Part shown: in pieces, positions 1 through 6,071 of the stretch
Numbering within the stretch: the first letter of the stretch is position 1
Layout: each line of letters opens with the position of its first letter
Source: Candidatus Hodarchaeota archaeon
GTDB taxonomy: Archaea > Asgardarchaeota > Heimdallarchaeia > Hodarchaeales > YT1-057
DNA: 7,695 nt
Direction: 5' to 3'
NCBI GenBank assembly: GCA_016839955.1
Contig: JAEOTI010000050.1
Coordinates: forward strand, 1 to 7,695
Position numbers and translations under genes: made by a program
Notes under the pieces: generated by a model
The model's database searches: none
Told to the model about the DNA's origin: nothing
The model's input: the letters and a program-made list of their open reading frames with translations, nothing else

Positions 1-7
1 AAATCAG

Positions 8-55
8 AAAAAAGTAAAGAATGTGTGGGACTTTCGGATTTACTAATACCCACAC
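8..55 (-). terminator. Hairpin plus T-run terminator of the POR operon
   Basis: A perfect 7-bp inverted repeat pairs CCCACAC (49-55) with GTGTGGG (23-29) across a 19-nt loop that contains the porB stop codon. On the minus strand the stem is followed after 9 nt by six T residues (positions 13-8) in a T-rich tract. Oligo-T stretches are the known termination signal of archaeal RNA polymerase; the stem may only protect the 3' end. The upstream stem arm lies inside the last porB codons. Nothing else can be read in the first 42 bases. Confidence 0.5.
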
Positions 56-1029
56 CTTTTCAATAGAACTTCCCATTTCTTGTCGTAGAATTCTTGAACT
101 TCTTGGATTAGTTGGCTAGCATCTGGTCTTCTAAAAACATGACGAAAACGGCCTTGGGGTTTCATATAATCTTCAATTGGTTTTTTCAAATCAGGATTCC
201 GGGCAATTTTTCGAGAAGGCGTGTCAAGTTTCCAATCTTCATTACCACTACGACGATCAACCGTATAAACTGGAAAAATGCAAGTTTCAACTGCTAGTCT
301 ATTCATATCGAGACCTATCGATGCATCAAAACGCCAACCACGTTGGCAAGGACTATCAACTAGTAAAAATGTAGGTCCATCCACATCTAATGCAAATCGA
401 ACTTTTGAAATAAGATCCCTTTGGTGAGCAGTTGTTGTAGTCGCTGCAAATTTAACTGAGTCGTGTGCGATCACAATAGCAGTTAAATCTTTAGGAAATT
501 CCATTTTACCAGGGACAACTGACCCAGCTGGTGAAGTCGTTGTTGCTGCAAGTTTCGGAGTACCGCCAGAACGTTGAATTCCTGTATTCATATAACCTCC
601 ATTGTTATAACAAATGTAAAGGAAATCATGACCACGTTCTAAAGCACCGCTTAATGCTTGTATTCCAATATCATAGGTACCACCATCCCCTGAAAAGACT
701 ACTACATCAATGATTTCATTTTTATCCCGGACTCCCCGTTTTTTTAATGTCTGGAAAGCGGCTTCCACTCCACTAGCTGTTGCAGCAGCGTTTTCGAATG
801 CACAATGAATGTAAGGGACTTTCCAAGCCGAGAATGGATAGATTGTTGAGGCAACTTCTAAACATCCAGTTGATTGAACAACAATGGTTGGCCGAGTAAA
901 AGCCATTGTAGCTAAACGGGCCATTATCCCCGCATTACATCCTGCACAAAGGCGGTGTCCTCCTGAGAAATAAGTAGGACGCTCGACTAATTTCGAATAC
1001 TTTGTAGAAAATTCTTCAGGAACTGCCAT
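43..1029 (-). CDS. porB: Pyruvate:ferredoxin oxidoreductase, beta subunit (TPP and [4Fe-4S] binding)
   Basis: This 328-residue subunit carries the thiamine diphosphate site of POR, which oxidatively decarboxylates pyruvate with CoA to acetyl-CoA, passing electrons to ferredoxin in the cytoplasm. Visible family marks are the LCAGCNAG motif (Cys28, Cys31), STGC (Cys56) and SPCQRGW (Cys228), the four cysteines expected to hold the proximal [4Fe-4S] cluster. The TPP/Mg motif runs from GDGG (114-117) to YNNGGYMNTG (141-150). AWKVPYIHCAFENAAA (68-83) and QALSGALERGHD (124-135) favour the pyruvate enzyme over 2-oxoglutarate or branched-chain types. The ATG start is preceded by GAGGTGA four bases upstream, and that SD overlaps the porA stop codon, so translation is probably coupled. 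Oddity: many archaeal PorB proteins read YDNEAYMNTG where this one reads YNNGGYMNTG. Length is normal for the family. Confidence 0.95.
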   Translation of the reverse strand: MAVPEEFSTKYSKLVERPTYFSGGHRLCAGCNAGIMARLATMAFTRPTIVVQSTGCLEVASTIYPFSAWKVPYIHCAFENAAATASGVEAAFQTLKKRGVRDKNEIIDVVVFSGDGGTYDIGIQALSGALERGHDFLYICYNNGGYMNTGIQRSGGTPKLAATTTSPAGSVVPGKMEFPKDLTAIVIAHDSVKFAATTTTAHQRDLISKVRFALDVDGPTFLLVDSPCQRGWRFDASIGLDMNRLAVETCIFPVYTVDRRSGNEDWKLDTPSRKIARNPDLKKPIEDYMKPQGRFRHVFRRPDASQLIQEVQEFYDKKWEVLLKRCGY

Positions 1030-1033
1030 CTTC

Positions 1034-1040
1034 TCACCTC
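1034..1040 (-). promoter_or_regulatory. SD of porB overlapping the porA stop
   Basis: On the minus strand the sequence reads TGAGGTGAGAAG followed by ATG. GAGGTGA is a strong match to the 16S anti-SD and sits 4 nt before the porB start. The first TGA (1041-1039) is the porA stop codon, so a ribosome terminating on porA ends on the porB ribosome binding site. Confidence 0.85.
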
Positions 1041-2220
1041 ATTCACGTAAACCCACCCATTGGGTGCCCACAATCTTTTCTTCAGCAGCCCAACCTTTAC
1101 AATTCGCATATACTTCTTTCCATGAGGGGATAAGAACATCTCTTCCACCTAGACCTGCAACATGACTGTAAACATTCTTAAAATTCCTTTTTTGATATAA
1201 TGTGGAAAGTATATCACTTGCTAACATTTGAGAATGTTGATTACCACCAATACTATGAGATCGTTCAAGAATCCCTAACGTTGGAATATTTTTAACTGCT
1301 TCATAAAACATATCACCGAACCAAGGTCTATAAGCTCTTATCTTGACTGTTCCAACCTTTTCACCTGAATCTCGTAGATCATCAACTGCTGCTTTCGCAT
1401 TCCCAGCAAAAGCACCCATTGTGACAAAGGCAAACTCTGCATCTTCACATTCATATGTCTCAATTGGTTGATAGTATCGTCCAGTTCGTTCTCCCCAGTC
1501 ATTAAAGATAGTTGGTATAGTTTTAAGAGCCTTGTTGTTAGCATCTTCTATTTGGTATCGTAGTTCATAATAGAAATCTGGTAAACAGAGAAGACCTATA
1601 GTAATTGGATTTTCAGGAATGAATGGATGATCTTGTTGTCTAGGGGGAAGAAAATCAGAAACAAATTGCCGATCAACTACATCTACACCTTCAAGAGCAT
1701 GGGTTAAAATAAAACCGTCTAAACCAACAGCTACTGGTAGTTGAATATTGACATGTTCACCAATACGAAAAGCTAGAATTGTTTGATCGTAAACTTCTTG
1801 ATTATTTTCTGAAAATAAAGAAATCCAACCACTATCTCGCATTAACATTTGATCAGATAACTCACCATGAATGTTAATCGGTCCACTTACTGCTCTGTTA
1901 GCAATTGCCATTACAATCGGTAGTCTTGAAGAAGCAGCAATGAAGAGGATTTCAAACATAAGTAATAGTCCTTGTGAGGCTGTAGCGGTGAAAACTCTTG
2001 CACCTGTTGCTGAAGCACCCACACAAGCACTCATGGCAGAATGCTCTGATTCGACACAAACAAAATTGGTGTCCACTTCTCCATCATTCACAAAATCACT
2101 GAAACGTTCAACTATAATTGTTTGAGGAGTGATTGGGTACGCAGCACATACATCTGGATTTATTACTTTAGCTGCTTGAGCAACAGCCTCGTCTCCAGTC
2201 ATACCTATAATTGTCATCAT
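1039..2220 (-). CDS. porA: Pyruvate:ferredoxin oxidoreductase, alpha subunit
   Basis: This 393-residue subunit forms the pyrimidine-binding and pyruvate-recognition half of the POR active site with PorB. The N-terminal domain shows YPITPQT (28-34), the VESEHSA motif with the Glu58 expected to activate the TPP aminopyrimidine, GASATGARVFTATASQGL (68-85), and ANRAVSGPINIH (107-118), whose Arg109 lies where POR enzymes keep the pyruvate-binding arginine. LPVAVGLDGFILTH (161-174) is typical of the pyruvate type. The C-terminal transketolase-like domain includes GAFAGNAKAAVDDLRDSG and ends with LERSHSIGGNQHS. It starts at the first of two tandem ATGs, 6 nt after AGGAGG; the second ATG would give 9 nt, so the exact start is uncertain by one residue. 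It lies third in the operon, 10 bp after porD and 9 bp before porB. Length is typical for archaeal PorA. Confidence 0.95.
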   Translation of the reverse strand: MMTIIGMTGDEAVAQAAKVINPDVCAAYPITPQTIIVERFSDFVNDGEVDTNFVCVESEHSAMSACVGASATGARVFTATASQGLLLMFEILFIAASSRLPIVMAIANRAVSGPINIHGELSDQMLMRDSGWISLFSENNQEVYDQTILAFRIGEHVNIQLPVAVGLDGFILTHALEGVDVVDRQFVSDFLPPRQQDHPFIPENPITIGLLCLPDFYYELRYQIEDANNKALKTIPTIFNDWGERTGRYYQPIETYECEDAEFAFVTMGAFAGNAKAAVDDLRDSGEKVGTVKIRAYRPWFGDMFYEAVKNIPTLGILERSHSIGGNQHSQMLASDILSTLYQKRNFKNVYSHVAGLGGRDVLIPSWKEVYANCKGWAAEEKIVGTQWVGLRE

Positions 2221-2226
2221 TCTTTT

Positions 2227-2232
2227 CCTCCT
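2227..2232 (-). promoter_or_regulatory. SD of porA overlapping the porD stop
   Basis: On the minus strand TAGGAGGAAAAGA precedes the tandem ATGATG of porA. AGGAGG is a near-perfect SD, 6 nt from the first ATG. The TAG stop of porD (2233-2231) shares bases with it, the same stop-in-SD arrangement seen between porA and porB. Confidence 0.85.
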
Positions 2233-2596
2233 AAATCTGGGTTTCAGTTGTAGTATCTCGTGATTTCATCTCTATAGCCTCTGCTGGACATTCTTTTGCG
2301 CAAAGACCACAACCTTTACAGAAAAATGTATCAAATTCTGGTTTTCGTTTTCCGTCTTCTTTAGTTGGCATTGAAATGGCTGAATCGGGACATACAAAAT
2401 AGCAAGTCAAGCATGATGTACATTTTTCTGTGATTAAATGGGGGTACTCAGTTGCCCAGTCTCCGGTGTTAAAAGCCTCAGCAGAACCAGGATATGGAAT
2501 TACAGTTCCTGTGGGGAGCTTTTTCCAACCCCACTTTTCACTAAACAGCTTTTTTACTGTTGAAGTATGATCATTCAAGAATTTCAACTTCCTCAT
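2231..2596 (-). CDS. porD: Pyruvate:ferredoxin oxidoreductase, delta subunit (2x[4Fe-4S] ferredoxin-like)
   Basis: This is the electron-relay subunit, carrying electrons from the PorB cluster to external ferredoxin. Two full CxxCxxCxxxCP motifs are visible, CTSCLTCYFVCP and CKGCGLCAKECP, each followed by the A(I) pattern of bacterial-type ferredoxins and binding one [4Fe-4S] cluster. Upstream, KWGWKKLPTGTVIPYPGSAE and FNTGDW match the usual PorD N-terminal region. I chose the ATG at 2596, giving 121 residues and a 26-bp overlap with porC. An in-frame TTG at 2578 with GAGGAAG upstream is a serious alternative (115 residues). The frame stays open to a TTG at 2632, which has no SD and is less likely. 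Some archaeal PorD proteins begin only just before the KWGW-like segment, so the first 20 or so residues may be an extension peculiar to this lineage. The function call is firm; the start is not. Confidence 0.9.
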   Translation of the reverse strand: MRKLKFLNDHTSTVKKLFSEKWGWKKLPTGTVIPYPGSAEAFNTGDWATEYPHLITEKCTSCLTCYFVCPDSAISMPTKEDGKRKPEFDTFFCKGCGLCAKECPAEAIEMKSRDTTTETQI

Positions 2597-3140
2597 ACGC
2601 TCTATTGATTGCTTTCTTGTTCTTTTCCGCAATTAAACTGGGAAACAACTTATCTATACTTTTCATAATACTAGATAGTTCAACCCATTTCGTAATACGA
2701 ACTAATGACCCTAAACATATTGTATTCGCAATAGGTCTCCCAATTTCTTCCTGTGCAATTTTAGTGCCGTCTAAGAGACCAATTTTTGTACCTGCTGGTA
2801 ATTCTCCTAATTTTTCTTTTATTCTAGGTAAGGGTGGTTGATTTACAACTACAACCCCATTCTCCTGCAAGCCTGATACGACATTAATACTACTAAGTAA
2901 TGTATTATCAATTACTACGACTCCATCAGGTTCATAAACTTCAGTTTTTATTGTAAATGGCTCTTTGGAAAACCGAGTAAATCCTGCGACTGGAGCACCA
3001 GCACGTTCAGGACCGAAGGTAGGAAAACTATGAACATAGCCCCCTTCGAGCAAAGCTGCTTCAGCAAGGAGTCGCGCACCAGTCACAACTCCCTGTCCTC
3101 CACGTCCATGGAATCTTACATCTATAATTTTCTTTCTCAT
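2571..3140 (-). CDS. porC: Pyruvate:ferredoxin oxidoreductase, gamma subunit
   Basis: This 189-residue subunit of the pyruvate/ketoisovalerate oxidoreductase catalytic family (also called PorG) completes the four-subunit POR and is associated with CoA-dependent acetyl transfer. The diagnostic HGRGGQGVVTGARLLAEAAL stretch (11-30) is intact, followed by SFPTFGPERAGAPVAGFTR (39-57), where related proteins read GPERRG or similar. EPDGVVVIDNTLL and the later PPLPRIKEKLG segment also fit the family. It is the first gene of the operon, with an ATG start. The minus-strand sequence GAGGGGAT (3156-3149) upstream matches seven of eight bases of the anti-SD complement, with 8 nt to the start. Its 3' end overlaps the start of porD. 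The promoter must lie in the 271-bp divergent gap. Confidence 0.93.
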   Translation of the reverse strand: MRKKIIDVRFHGRGGQGVVTGARLLAEAALLEGGYVHSFPTFGPERAGAPVAGFTRFSKEPFTIKTEVYEPDGVVVIDNTLLSSINVVSGLQENGVVVVNQPPLPRIKEKLGELPAGTKIGLLDGTKIAQEEIGRPIANTICLGSLVRITKWVELSSIMKSIDKLFPSLIAEKNKKAINRAYEEVEILE

Positions 3141-3148
3141 CTTTTTTT

Positions 3149-3156
3149 ATCCCCTC
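3149..3156 (-). promoter_or_regulatory. SD of porC
   Basis: The minus strand reads GAGGGGAT followed by eight bases, mostly A, and then the porC ATG. It differs from GAGGTGAT by one base and supports the chosen start of the first POR gene. Confidence 0.6.
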
Positions 3157-3230
3157 TCTGGCTGTAAAGGTGGAATATTTTCCAGAAGTGGGTTCTTTGG
3201 AAGGATAAATTAGATTGCTGCATTTGTTTT

Positions 3231-3253
3231 CGATTAAAATAATCGGATTATCG
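3231..3253. promoter_or_regulatory. Nested inverted repeats, candidate operator between divergent genes
   Basis: Two overlapping perfect inverted repeats occupy this stretch: CGATTA-AAA-TAATCG (3231-3245) and ATAATC-G-GATTAT (3239-3251), which share TAATC. They lie roughly in the middle of the divergent intergenic region, about 90 bp upstream of porC and 160 bp upstream of the rightward gene. This is the usual place for a dimeric regulator to act on one or both promoters. AT-rich DNA makes short palindromes common, so the regulatory role is an inference. Confidence 0.3.
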
Positions 3254-3360
3254 TTCTTAAATAATCTCCCTAAAAAAGGCTGATATTAGTTTAAGCTTTA
3301 AAGGAAATCACAAATTGTAACTTGTTTTAAATAGACAAGATAATAAGGATTCTATGTGAC

Positions 3361-3369
3361 TTTATATTA
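3361..3369 (+). promoter_or_regulatory. TATA-like box for the rightward gene pair
   Basis: TTTATATTA closely resembles the archaeal TATA-box consensus bound by TBP. Transcription would be expected to begin about 25 bp downstream, near 3390, leaving a leader of roughly 20 nt with the SD at 3400-3403. The spacing is self-consistent; the start site itself is inferred. Confidence 0.5.
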
Positions 3370-3399
3370 TCAATAACTCGAAATGGAACATTTTACCTT

Positions 3400-3403
3400 G
3401 AGG
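3400..3403 (+). promoter_or_regulatory. SD selecting a TTG start
   Basis: GAGG within TTGAGGAA lies 8 nt before TTG at 3412, a normal SD spacing. The next in-frame ATG (3424) would be 20 nt away, too far. This site therefore favours the TTG start. Confidence 0.6.
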
Positions 3404-3411
3404 AATACACT

Positions 3412-4533
3412 TTGAGATGTGTAATGCATACAATTGGCAGGCCACTATCTTTTACTCCATTTGTAGATATAATGCCCTTAGATCTTGTTCCTATCGCTGG
3501 AATGCCACTACTTGAACATTTTTTGAGAAACTTTGAAGCAGCTGGTTTTGAAAAAATAGAGTTAGTGCTTAATCAAAATGAAACTGAAGTCAAATTATTT
3601 TTAGATAAAAGAGATTCTGACGCTAGTATTGATACAATTAATCAACTAGAAGACTTAGATACTAATGAAAACACTTTTCATTTTTACGGAAATCATTTTT
3701 TTGGAACACGAGCCATAATTCAGTTTATTAAGTATGTAGAAGCCCATCCAGATGAAATCAGCATTGTTCCATTTCCTGAAAAACTACTAAGTGAAACATT
3801 TACAGATTTACAAATTTCACCTGTCAGTTTTGCTTATTTTCCTTCTGGAGATAAGCATTCTCTGCCACAAAATCCTGAGGAAGTTGATTTTAACTTCTTT
3901 TGCCCTTCTGAAAGCCCTGAATTGCCAATCCGAGGGCTTTGGGACATTATAAACTTAAATTCCGTTCTGATGGAAGAAACTGTCCCTAGTATGAAAGGTA
4001 CAATACAGCAAGGTGCTACAATAATAGATCCGGTAATTATCGAAGAAGGGACTATAATAAGAGCTGGGTCATACATCGAGGGGCCAGTTATAATTGGAAA
4101 AGATTGTGTTATTGGGCCTAACTGTTTCTTAAGACCTGGAACGTGTCTTGGGAGTAATGTACGAATTGGAAACGGTGTGGAATTAAAAAACACAATAATA
4201 ATGGATTCTACCAACATTGGGCATCTTGCTTATGTTGGTGATTCTATCATTGGACCAAACTGTAATTTTGGAGCTGGAACAAAAATAGGTAATCTAAGAT
4301 TTGATAATGCAGCTTTTAAAATGAAAATAGGATCTTTATTAATAGACACTGGTGTACGAAAATTAGGTGTATTTGTTGGTGAAAATGTTAAAACTGGTAT
4401 TAATTCTTCTTTAATGGGCGGAATAACGATCGGATCTAGTGCTATGATAGGACCAGGGGCGATTATCTATCGGAATGTAGCAGCCAACACACGCATTTCC
4501 GTAAGGCAGCAAACAGAAATTGCTAAAACATAG
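3412..4533 (+). CDS. Degenerate nucleotidyltransferase domain fused to left-handed beta-helix acetyltransferase (GlmU/ST0452-like)
   Basis: This 373-residue protein has the two-domain plan of archaeal bifunctional sugar-1-phosphate nucleotidylyltransferase/acetyltransferases. Residues 1-190 align with the nucleotidyltransferase fold: MRCVMHTIGR matches the usual MKAVILAAGK position by position, and LVPIAGMPLLEH (25-36) is typical. The signature loop GxGTRLxP is replaced by GRPLSFTP, the catalytic PK is PL (22-23), and no GD metal motif is seen, so nucleotidyl transfer is probably lost. GLWDIINLN (175-183) is the domain exit. Residues about 200-355 are hexapeptide repeats of a left-handed beta helix, with HLAYVGD (His271, Tyr274) and NLRFD (Asn294), then Lys303. 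Their spacing equals His308, Tyr311, Asn331 and Lys340 of ST0452 as I recall them, while the Lys337 counterpart is Ala300. Acetyl-CoA-dependent acyl transfer to an aminosugar phosphate is plausible. The TTG start is supported by the SD and by the alignment. It overlaps the next gene by 14 bp. Confidence 0.85.
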   Translation: MRCVMHTIGRPLSFTPFVDIMPLDLVPIAGMPLLEHFLRNFEAAGFEKIELVLNQNETEVKLFLDKRDSDASIDTINQLEDLDTNENTFHFYGNHFFGTRAIIQFIKYVEAHPDEISIVPFPEKLLSETFTDLQISPVSFAYFPSGDKHSLPQNPEEVDFNFFCPSESPELPIRGLWDIINLNSVLMEETVPSMKGTIQQGATIIDPVIIEEGTIIRAGSYIEGPVIIGKDCVIGPNCFLRPGTCLGSNVRIGNGVELKNTIIMDSTNIGHLAYVGDSIIGPNCNFGAGTKIGNLRFDNAAFKMKIGSLLIDTGVRKLGVFVGENVKTGINSSLMGGITIGSSAMIGPGAIIYRNVAANTRISVRQQTEIAKT

Positions 4534-6058
4534 AAAAAAGTCGATTGATGAGTATAATTTAATTCGTAAACGGGATTTTGATATACGAATCGGACTTTTA
4601 TACCCAAACCAGTATAAGATTGGCAATTCCTGCCTTGCTTTTCGACTGATTTACGATCTCCTCAACAGTTATGAGCAAATATATTGTGAACGTATTTTTA
4701 AACCAGAAATTGAAGGAGTTTCTCCAACATCAATTGAAACTAAATCTTCCCTTCATGATTTCCATTTCATTTTTGTTTCTGTGCAATTTGAATTGGACTA
4801 TATCAACTTATTTAAGATGTTTGAATCTGTAAAGATTCCTTTTAACCGAAAAGCCAGAGAAAACATAGATAGTCCATATTTAATTTTTTTAGGTGGGCCC
4901 GTACCTACTGCAAACCCCTTTCTTGCAAGTGCGATAGCAGATATCGTTTTTCTTGGAGAAATTGAACCAGCCTTAACAAAAATTACTGATTGTTTGTTCT
5001 TACACAAACGGGAAGAGATTCTTCAGTCATTATCAGATTTTCCCGGTTTTTGGATTCCCGCTCAAGACCAGTTTTCATCTGAAATAATTCGAACAAAACA
5101 CTTTCATAACCCTATTAAACAAACTATTCCTGTTGCTCGATCAAAAGAACACCGTGAAGTTTTCTCTGATCATTTTTTATTACAAGTTTCACGAGGTTGT
5201 AGTAGGTCTTGTTCGTTTTGTCTGATTGGTCACACTAGAAAACCAGCAATACATGCACCCATCCAACAACTTTTAGAGGTCGTTAAAAATGGTTTAGAAG
5301 CGACACCCGCTAAACGAGTCTCGTTAATTGGTTCAAGTGCTGCAGATCACCCTGGACTTCAAGAACTCCTGTATCAATTAAATGACAACAATATCCCATT
5401 CTCCTTACCAAGCTTAAGAATCGACTCAGATAAAGAAATTATCAAGGAATTAGTAAAGACTGGTCAAAAAACTATTACAATAGCTCCAGAATCCATAATA
5501 GAATCCGAACGTTTTTCATTAGGGAAAAAAATTACTAATTCAGAGATATTTAATTATGTTTCAACCGCCTGTAAATTGGGTATTAACGATCTTCGAATTT
5601 ATCTAATTAATGGATTACCAGGGGAAAACTACGACATACAAATGCCATTGAATAATTGGAAAACCGAATTGGATTACTTTGTTACCGAATTAAGATCGAA
5701 TTTTCATAAAGGAAGAATAAAAATAAGTTTTTCACCTTTTATACCGAAACCACAAACTAGCTTCCAAAATTCAATCCCAAATATTGAAAGAATGAAAGAA
5801 GAACAAAAAGAATCGATTCTCCTCCTAAAAAAGAAGAAAATTCGTTTTTCATTAGGATCTATTCGATGGGCACCAATTCAAGCGTACTTGTCATTAGCGG
5901 GGGAATCTACGGTAGAAACCATTGAAAAAGTAGGAAAAAGAGGAGGAGGACTCATTGATTGGAAAAAAACGGTAGGGGATTTCGAAAAGCTACTACATGA
6001 AGAAGCTAAAAGTTGGGAAACCCGATTTTCCCTGACCTTTTCAAACAAATGGTTATAA
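4520..6058 (+). CDS. Radical SAM protein with N-terminal B12-binding-like domain, substrate unknown
   Basis: This 512-residue protein belongs to the large COG1032-type radical SAM group. DIRIGLLYPNQYKIGNSCLA (21-40) matches the opening of cobalamin-binding radical SAM proteins, and FLGGPVPTANP (123-133) with FLGEIEPAL (144-152) matches the end of that Rossmann-like domain. No DxHxxG cobalamin-ligand motif is visible. QVSRGCSRSCSFC (222-234) gives the CxxxCxxC cluster motif (Cys227, Cys231, Cys234) that binds the [4Fe-4S] used to cleave SAM. SLIGSSAADHPGL, PSLRIDS, TIAPES and LINGLPGE follow in normal order, and FSPFIPKPQTSFQ (404-416) resembles the FVPKPHTPFQ signature of the TIGR03960-like subgroup. 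The start appears to be TTG at 4520, inside the previous gene; no in-frame ATG occurs before residue 100, and the family motif begins near residue 21. The SD is weak, so translation is probably coupled to the upstream gene. The reaction cannot be told from sequence. Confidence 0.88.
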   Translation: MLKHRKKSIDEYNLIRKRDFDIRIGLLYPNQYKIGNSCLAFRLIYDLLNSYEQIYCERIFKPEIEGVSPTSIETKSSLHDFHFIFVSVQFELDYINLFKMFESVKIPFNRKARENIDSPYLIFLGGPVPTANPFLASAIADIVFLGEIEPALTKITDCLFLHKREEILQSLSDFPGFWIPAQDQFSSEIIRTKHFHNPIKQTIPVARSKEHREVFSDHFLLQVSRGCSRSCSFCLIGHTRKPAIHAPIQQLLEVVKNGLEATPAKRVSLIGSSAADHPGLQELLYQLNDNNIPFSLPSLRIDSDKEIIKELVKTGQKTITIAPESIIESERFSLGKKITNSEIFNYVSTACKLGINDLRIYLINGLPGENYDIQMPLNNWKTELDYFVTELRSNFHKGRIKISFSPFIPKPQTSFQNSIPNIERMKEEQKESILLLKKKKIRFSLGSIRWAPIQAYLSLAGESTVETIEKVGKRGGGLIDWKKTVGDFEKLLHEEAKSWETRFSLTFSNKWL

Positions 6059-6062
6059 AAAA
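6057..6062 (-). terminator. T6 run after the YchF-like gene
   Basis: On the minus strand TTATTTTTTATAA begins shortly after the TAA stop of the GTPase gene, within the 13-bp gap and the last codon of the convergent radical SAM gene. A T6 tract is enough for archaeal termination. There is no hairpin. On the opposite strand only a T4 tract (6075-6078) is present. Confidence 0.3.
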
Positions 6063-6071
6063 TAAGAATCA

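Larger units (their letters stand above)
3141..3411. other. Divergent intergenic region (271 bp), no gene seen
   Basis: This AT-rich spacer separates porC (leftward) from the acetyltransferase-like gene (rightward) and must hold both promoters. I see no tRNA, no convincing small ORF and no structured RNA. It contains the nested inverted repeat at 3231-3253, a weaker palindrome TTTAAGCTTTAAA at 3290-3302 and GGAATATTTTCC at 3172-3183. Leftward TATA-like candidates exist (for example AATTTATCC on the minus strand near 3205-3213) but none stands out. Confidence 0.6.

Noticed and set aside
1338..1544. 68-residue minus-strand ORF
   Set aside because: It is an alternative frame inside porA, whose own frame is conserved throughout.
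1871..2125. 84-residue plus-strand ORF
   Set aside because: It is antisense to the conserved PorA active-site region, with no start context or family resemblance.
3172..3183. GGAATATTTTCC short palindrome as a leftward TATA box or operator
   Set aside because: A TATA function would put the transcription start on the porC SD; the arms are only four bases, common in AT-rich DNA.
3290..3302. TTTAAGCTTTAAA palindrome
   Set aside because: Short and AT-rich; no second copy or position relative to a promoter that supports a role.
3424..3426. ATG as the start of the acetyltransferase-like gene
   Set aside because: It is 20 nt from the SD and would remove the first strand, which aligns with the family starting at the TTG.
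3834..4217. 127-residue minus-strand ORF
   Set aside because: It is antisense to the beta-helix repeats; its Ile/Pro-rich repetitive look is the mirror of the hexapeptide codons.
4546..4551. TGATGA resembling box C of a C/D guide RNA
   Set aside because: No matching box D and box C'/D' set at suitable distances; it lies in the radical SAM coding start and is expected by chance.
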